A stretch of 64,000 nucleotides of DNA from Nematopogon swammerdamellus. Taxonomy: Eukaryota; Arthropoda; Insecta; Lepidoptera; Adelidae. The translations under genes were made by a program, and so were the position numbers. Each line of letters starts with the position of its first letter. The first letter of the stretch is position 1. The stretch lies in NCBI GenBank assembly GCA_946902875.1, contig OX336339.1, positions 1,544,397 through 1,608,396 on the forward strand. The letters are read 5' to 3'. The notes below the pieces were generated by a model. That model saw nothing but the letters and a program-made list of their open reading frames with translations. It was not told the origin of the DNA and did not search any database. This document shows, piece after piece, positions 62,001 to 64,000 of the stretch.

Positions 62001-63881
62001 AAGAATAGTTGGAATGAACAGCCCGATGATCATGTCATCCAAACGCCCACTACAAACTCATTCAAGAGCAGGCTAGATAAACATTTTAAAGCACTGTACC
62101 TACAACAAAAAATAAAATAACAAGTGAACAGATATGTAACACAACAGCTTCCGCTAGCTCCTTCATCAATAAAATAATAATAATAAAATATTCCCGCACT
62201 CTTCAGGTAACAAGGTTACACTTAGGTTCGTCAATGTACAATACAATTCGGAAGAAGAAGGTGTGGATCTAAGCTTGCGATGGCTTCACCGAACATATCC
62301 GGGCCCATCGGCAGTAGATGAGGGTATTAATCGAGGCCGGGACTAGCGAGTGGCCACTTTCGGCTCGCTTCAAGCCCTCGTCCGCTATTCTGCGTTGACT
62401 AGGACGCGGGGAAACCACCAGTCCCGCTCTCGACCTCCCTCTCTCTGCCTATCCATATTCTGTAGGATGCTTCCAGTGACGTTTTCGAAGCTCTCTCCAT
62501 GTATGAGCTTAGCGTCGATCTTGGCAGCCCTAGATTCTTGGAGAGACTGTAGATCGACTTCGCTGGTGGTCCTCTTGCTCCGACTTCCACAGCGAAGAGA
62601 TCAGTCTTGAATCCGTTTCTCACAATCCGGTCTACTAAGTCTGTACCACAGCATTAAGACCGGATAAACTCATATTCTCAAAAGTGACAAATAGTACTTG
62701 TTAAACTTGCAGTTCCATGGGAAAGTAACATACCGAAGGACCACAATATAAAATTAACAAGTAGTGCAACTTAGTAGACCGGATTGTGAGAAAGGGATTC
62801 GAGACTGATCTCTTCGCCGTGGAGGTTGGAGCAAGAGGACTACCAGCGAAGTCGCTCTACAGTCTCTACAGTCAATAATCTAGGGGTGCCAAGATCCACG
62901 CTAAGCTCATATATGGAGAGAGCTTCGAAAACGTCACTGGAAGCATCCTACAGAATATGGATAGGTAGAGAGAGGGAGGTCGAGAGCGGGATTGGTGGTT
63001 CCCCGTGTCCTAGTCAACGCAGACTAGCTGACGAGTGCTTGATGTGAGCCGAAACGTGAAGCATGCGCGTGAAATTCAGAGTGGCCACTCGCTAGTCCTG
63101 ACCTCCATTAACACCCTCCTCTACTGCCGATGGGCCCGGATTTTTTCGGTGAAGCCATCACAAGCTTAGTTCAACACCTTCTATCACCATATTTATAGTT
63201 CTATCATGGTTCTGTTATGGTCCAAGCAAGAAATAGGCCATTGTCTCATCGCAACCCCGCTACCCAGTAGTGGGGTTTATTTCATACATACATACTTATG
63301 TACCACACTAGAGGTGAGGTGACCAATCCCCACAATAGAGGTGAGCCGGGTAAACGGTGTTGTGCTACAAGGACTCCATGGTAAATTGCAGCACAACGCC
63401 GACCACAATGTTTCGCAAAATATGCGAAACAAAGAATTGAATCTAGGTGCTGCTAAATAAGTGAATCATCACTTTTTTCACATCGATTTGTGGGTAATTT
63501 CATTGGCTTTATGTGCCGAAAGAGTTTATAGATCTAGCTTCATTATTTTACGAAATATTTGAGTTTATGTCCAGGTCGGCGTACAATGAGGCGGCGCGGC
63601 AAAAGTGTCTGGAAGTCAGCGTATGTCAGCATTTTTATAGCTTGGAATGAAACCGCCGGTTCCTAAGCGGTGGCTAAGGGTTCACCTCGTGCCATACAGA
63701 TGCGGGAAGAAGTCACCTGTATCAAGTTGGCGTTCTCCTTGCTCTTATCGACGAAGTACCTCTTCACGGCGACGTTCTGTCCAGTGGGTGTGTGCACGGC
63801 AGAGTACACGACCGCAGCTCCACCGCAGCAAGGCGCCACGATGGATGTCAGCTGGTAGTCATTCAGCGAAGCGCTCAACAT
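49992..63881 (-). CDS. STRAD: STRAD pseudokinase (LKB1 adaptor), complete, 7 exons, 367 aa
   Basis: Exons in transcript order: 63881-63717, 59800-59568, 58367-58190, 56241-56043, 54143-54014, 51202-51081, 50068-49992. Total 1104 nt with TAG; all introns GT-AG and all phases join. The kinase fold is recognisable: VAVK with Lys40, HPNVLPYLTSFVHGHELYVV, MAYGSCRDIINKHF, YIHR-GVRASH at 130-139, WLSPEVL, GYDEKSDIYSVGMLCCELAN, RPTASQLLNHSFLKQI. Catalytic residues are lost as in known STRADs: HRD is HRG (Gly134), the loop Asn is His139, and DFG is GLR (152-154). The C-terminal TEWDF matches the WEF motif by which STRAD binds MO25. STRAD activates LKB1 allosterically (polarity, AMPK signalling). The Drosophila counterpart is Stlk. 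The start is the first Met after an in-frame stop. The end of exon 4 is tandemly amplified downstream. Confidence 0.93.
50175..50562 (-). repeat. S1 SINE, full length
   Basis: Tail TTGAAACTGACACGGTTGGC; head CTGCACCACTGAGCTATCGA at about 50534-50553. In the last STRAD intron. Confidence 0.9.
50780..50935 (+). repeat. Small palindrome and R3 head fragment
   Basis: TTATTATGTCTA, a 3-base loop and TAGACATAATAA around 50785-50812, followed by CTCGCGCACCGAGGGTTCCG of R3. Confidence 0.65.
51081..51202 (-). CDS. STRAD: STRAD exon 6
   Basis: DPAKRPTASQLLNHSFLKQI, RKSDTLQSLIGRVRPIQPHP. The acceptor is TATTGTTTTAG and the donor is GTTTGA. Confidence 0.92.
51425..51555. repeat. Direct repeat, copy 1 (partner at 53060-53185)
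   Basis: ACGCCCTCTTGCGATGTACA, CGAGTGTTTATAGTGGAGTG and AGTGACCTACTTA occur in both places with few differences. Confidence 0.75.
51550..51945 (+). repeat. R2 repeat, full length
   Basis: CACTAGCTTTTGCCCGCGGC to CTTACAGATTTATTATTACT. Confidence 0.85.
52250..53040. repeat. Duplicated unclassified repeat split by R3
   Basis: GTATTTTCGTTGATGAATG occurs at about 52452 and 52963 with matching flanks (CCTACAGAAC, CTTGTGGACAT). R3 (about 52490-52852, plus strand, CCGGCCAAGTGCGAGTCGAA to ACGGAACTCTAAAAA) lies between. Confidence 0.65.
53060..53185. repeat. Direct repeat, copy 2
   Basis: Partner of 51425-51555; includes a longer GTAGGTAGGTAGGTA tract. Confidence 0.75.
53376..53414 (+). repeat. G-run cluster (possible G-quadruplex)
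   Basis: Several runs of 5 to 13 G separated by one or two bases, followed by a (GACGAC) stretch to 53440. In STRAD intron 5. Confidence 0.7.
53660..53985 (+). repeat. R3 repeat next to STRAD exon 5
   Basis: CTCGCGCACCGAGGGTGCCG to GGTTACGAAAGCCTTATAAA; ends about 28 bases from the exon 5 donor. Confidence 0.78.
54014..54143 (-). CDS. STRAD: STRAD exon 5
   Basis: MYHTDSGVGDSMASGSALHI, RQTYGSRRLSPQFHTFCNLC, LQ plus two bases. The acceptor is AGTGTTGTTACAG and the donor is GTGAGT. Confidence 0.88.
54212..54463 (+). repeat. S1 SINE, deleted
   Basis: GTCAGTCTTGGTAGCTCGGC head, CAGTACTTGGATGACC, ACTAGGTGGTAGGGTTTAAC, tail GTCAGTTTCCATAAAAAAAA. In the intron between STRAD exons 4 and 5. Confidence 0.8.
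54472..54785 (+). repeat. S4 repeat
   Basis: GGCCGGTACTTAAAAACAAT to CGATTGTCGGGATACAGC and (GTAT)n. Confidence 0.8.
54840..54995 (+). mobile_element. LINE 3'-end scrap
   Basis: TTTTCCCCCAAGTACAATCT, GGAATGTCAATGGGCGTCGT; same 3' end as 44030-44140. Confidence 0.6.
55012..56172 (-). repeat. Seven-copy 164-bp tandem array from STRAD exon 4
   Basis: The last 126 or so bases of exon 4 plus about 38 bases of the following intron are repeated head-to-tail. The FSDVPRTLMLTEK coding start recurs at 56166, 56002, 55838, 55674, 55510, 55346 and 55182, every 164 bases. Copies differ at only a few positions (for example S to R before DPI near 55420, and a variant CCCTGGGG near 55745). The unit is not a multiple of three, so reading from exon 4 into copy 2 hits a TGA (55966-55968). 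Confidence 0.95.
56043..56241 (-). CDS. STRAD: STRAD exon 4 (original copy)
   Basis: NVKGYDEKSDIYSVGMLCCE, LANGAVPFSDVPRTLMLTEK, CPQLLDCTTFPSDPILEENQ, LR plus one base. The donor is AGAG/GTCACT, weak but the only one that keeps the phase with exon 5. Later copies of its 3' part lie downstream. Confidence 0.88.
56245..56735. other. STRAD intron 3, AT-rich
   Basis: Irregular CAT/ATC repeats at 56300-56400; (TTGAC)n at 56573-56598; S1-like scrap at 56685-56735 (GGAACCTAGTTCA). Confidence 0.45.
56735..57305 (+). other. CpG-rich unclassified element
   Basis: 56790-56960 is strongly GC-rich (GCTCGCGGGCGGAGCG, GCGCGAGCGCGACGGGC) in AT-rich surroundings. It ends with an ATG that opens MEWTEEKVLNFL and stops at once. 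That start resembles MADF-type proteins of some transposons, but 12 residues prove nothing. Confidence 0.3.
57525..57838 (+). repeat. S3 SINE
   Basis: TACCGTGTGGGGCCGGTACT to GTAGCCAACCGTGTCAG; the A-run is replaced by other sequence. A LINE scrap precedes it (57310-57365). Confidence 0.85.
58190..58367 (-). CDS. STRAD: STRAD exon 3 (pseudo-catalytic loop, GLR)
   Basis: GVRASHVLLSTSGSVCVAGL, RSAASLLLTGRRQKTLHALP, ending WLSPEVLEQ before GTGAGT. Confidence 0.93.
58735..59055 (-). repeat. S3 SINE, full length
   Basis: TATGGCAACTGACACGTTTG to CCGGCCCCACACCGTACAAA. In STRAD intron 2. Confidence 0.88.
59090..59485. repeat. R3-associated 267-bp inverted repeat
   Basis: Arms about 59216-59342 and 59357-59482 around a 14-base loop. 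Each arm runs from a (CAGA)n/R3 end (CGGAACCCTAAAAATTAAAT) into GGACCTCACCCCAGTAA and AAGCAAACAGCATCGCTGC. The plus-strand R3 body continues leftwards to 59090. In STRAD intron 2, 86 bases from exon 2. Confidence 0.9.
59568..59800 (-). CDS. STRAD: STRAD exon 2
   Basis: QEIQTSKELQHPNVLPYLTS to ALEYLHRQGYIH plus two bases of Arg. The acceptor is CTCAATTTGCAG and the donor is GTAGCG. Confidence 0.92.
59858..60178 (+). repeat. S2 SINE truncated at an S1 junction
   Basis: GCGGCTGGCCGAGTGGTTTG, GAGGTTCGAATCTGGTCGAG to AAGTCTCCGGTATGGCA, then abruptly S1. Confidence 0.85.
60180..60306 (+). repeat. S1 head fragment fused to S2
   Basis: GATCATAAGCACACCTGGGC, GTGGTTCGAATTCCACGTAA, CTGTAGGTCCCTTTCCTTCT, then non-SINE DNA. 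Confidence 0.75.
60306..60770 (+). mobile_element. RTE-like LINE 3'-end
   Basis: An open frame gives MERKMLGILLRDMVRNEAIR, RRTKVVDIGHRVATLKWQWA, GKRSVGRPPARWDDDIK and WRKIGEAYVQQWS to TGA at 60740-60742. It ends in the (CTGA)/(TGAT) simple tail at 60742-60765. This is the C-terminus of an RTE-clade-like protein frequent in Lepidoptera. 5'-truncated. Confidence 0.8.
60845..61175 (-). repeat. S3 SINE, full length
   Basis: TATGGAAACTGACGCGGTTG to GGCCCCATACGGTACAAA. Confidence 0.88.
61360..61966. mobile_element. TTAA-flanked MITE with about 95-bp inverted ends
   Basis: TTAA at 61360-61363 and 61963-61966. The ends GGGGGTACTAAGCAAAA and, inverted, TTTTGCCTAGTACCCCCCC continue into long arms that share AACTATAATTTAT and CTTTACCTAACTATA. 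Internal 400 bp without ORF. TTAA duplication is the piggyBac-superfamily hallmark. In STRAD intron 1. Confidence 0.85.
61985..62121 (+). mobile_element. LINE C-terminal scrap
   Basis: SWNEQPDDHVIQTPTTNSFK, SRLDKHFKALYLQQKIK and stop. Typical last exonless segment of CR1/Jockey-type ORF2. Confidence 0.6.
62257..63182. repeat. 926-bp inverted repeat carrying LINE C-termini
   Basis: Arms 62257-62640 and 62769-63182 are reverse complements with some substitutions and small indels, separated by 128 bp. Each encodes a retroelement-like tail on the strand facing away from the spacer (TDLFAVEVGARG, STLSSYMERASKTSLEAS, YRIWIGREREVESG). Confidence 0.85.
63225..63450 (-). repeat. S4-like scrap and simple repeat
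   Basis: CGGTGTTGTGCTACAAGGAC and GCAGCACAACGCCGACCACA resemble the reversed S4 middle; (CATA)n at 63283-63298. Confidence 0.5.
63717..63881 (-). CDS. STRAD: STRAD exon 1
   Basis: MLSASLNDYQLTSIVAPCCG through NVAVKRYF to ENANLIQ, 55 codons, phase 0, donor GTGACT. An in-frame TGA lies 11 codons upstream, which supports this ATG. Confidence 0.88.
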
Positions 63882-64000
63882 CCTTTCTGCCGCTCTTCTC
63901 GTCCGTCGACTTCACTTTGGAACCGCGAACAAACCACTCGTCACATTCACGAACAAAGCGTATCCGTACGAGTTGTGTATGAAGTTTCAGGATCAGCATA

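Overview
The window looks like chromosomal DNA of a moth or butterfly (Lepidoptera). The genes have many short coding exons separated by kilobase introns. Much of the rest is SINEs, foldback MITEs, LINE 3' ends, and mariner-like and piggyBac-like remnants of types I know from lepidopteran genomes. I cannot name the species.

Three host genes can be assembled exon by exon with consistent splice sites and phases. (1) On the + strand, 4246-5909: a two-exon, 147-residue RNF4-type SUMO-targeted ubiquitin ligase with hydrophobic SUMO-interaction motifs and a C-terminal C3HC4 RING. A decayed partial copy of its RING exon lies at 3010-3197. (2) On the - strand, 22072-9661: a complete nine-exon cytochrome P450 of 503 residues (CYP3-clan-like). 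A likely 5'UTR exon and a TATA/initiator core promoter lie near 24.6-24.7 kb. (3) On the - strand, 63881-49992: a complete seven-exon STRAD pseudokinase of 367 residues, the adaptor of the LKB1 kinase. The end of its exon 4 is tandemly amplified into seven 164-bp copies, six of them in the following intron. I see no functional link between the three genes.

Layout: 0-4 kb repeats, an unassigned ORF, the RING pseudogene and two perfect palindromes; 4.2-5.9 kb the RNF4-like gene; 6-9.6 kb SINEs and unassigned DNA; 9.7-24.7 kb the P450 gene; 24.7-49.9 kb no host gene recognised, only transposon remains (LINE tails, a 63-bp tandem array split by a MITE, a mariner deletion derivative, a broken piggyBac-like element with a nested SINE, many SINEs); 49.9-64 kb the STRAD gene with repeat-filled introns, including two long inverted repeats and a TTAA-flanked MITE.

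Repeat names are local to this report. S1: SINE with tRNA-like A and B boxes plus a 5S-rRNA-like segment. S2: SINE with a tRNA-Leu/Ser-like head. S3: a GTACCGTGTGGGGCC head joined to the S1 body and tail. S4: the S3 head joined to a different body ending in (GTAT)n. R1: repeat beginning CTGTGCCCGCGGCTCCGCCC. R2: repeat beginning GCCCGCGGCTTCGCTCGCG. R3: repeat beginning CCGGCCAAGTGCGAGTCG and ending CGGAACCCTAAAA. Repeat boundaries are approximate, to about 10-30 bases. All identifications are by eye and recall of families; no search was run.
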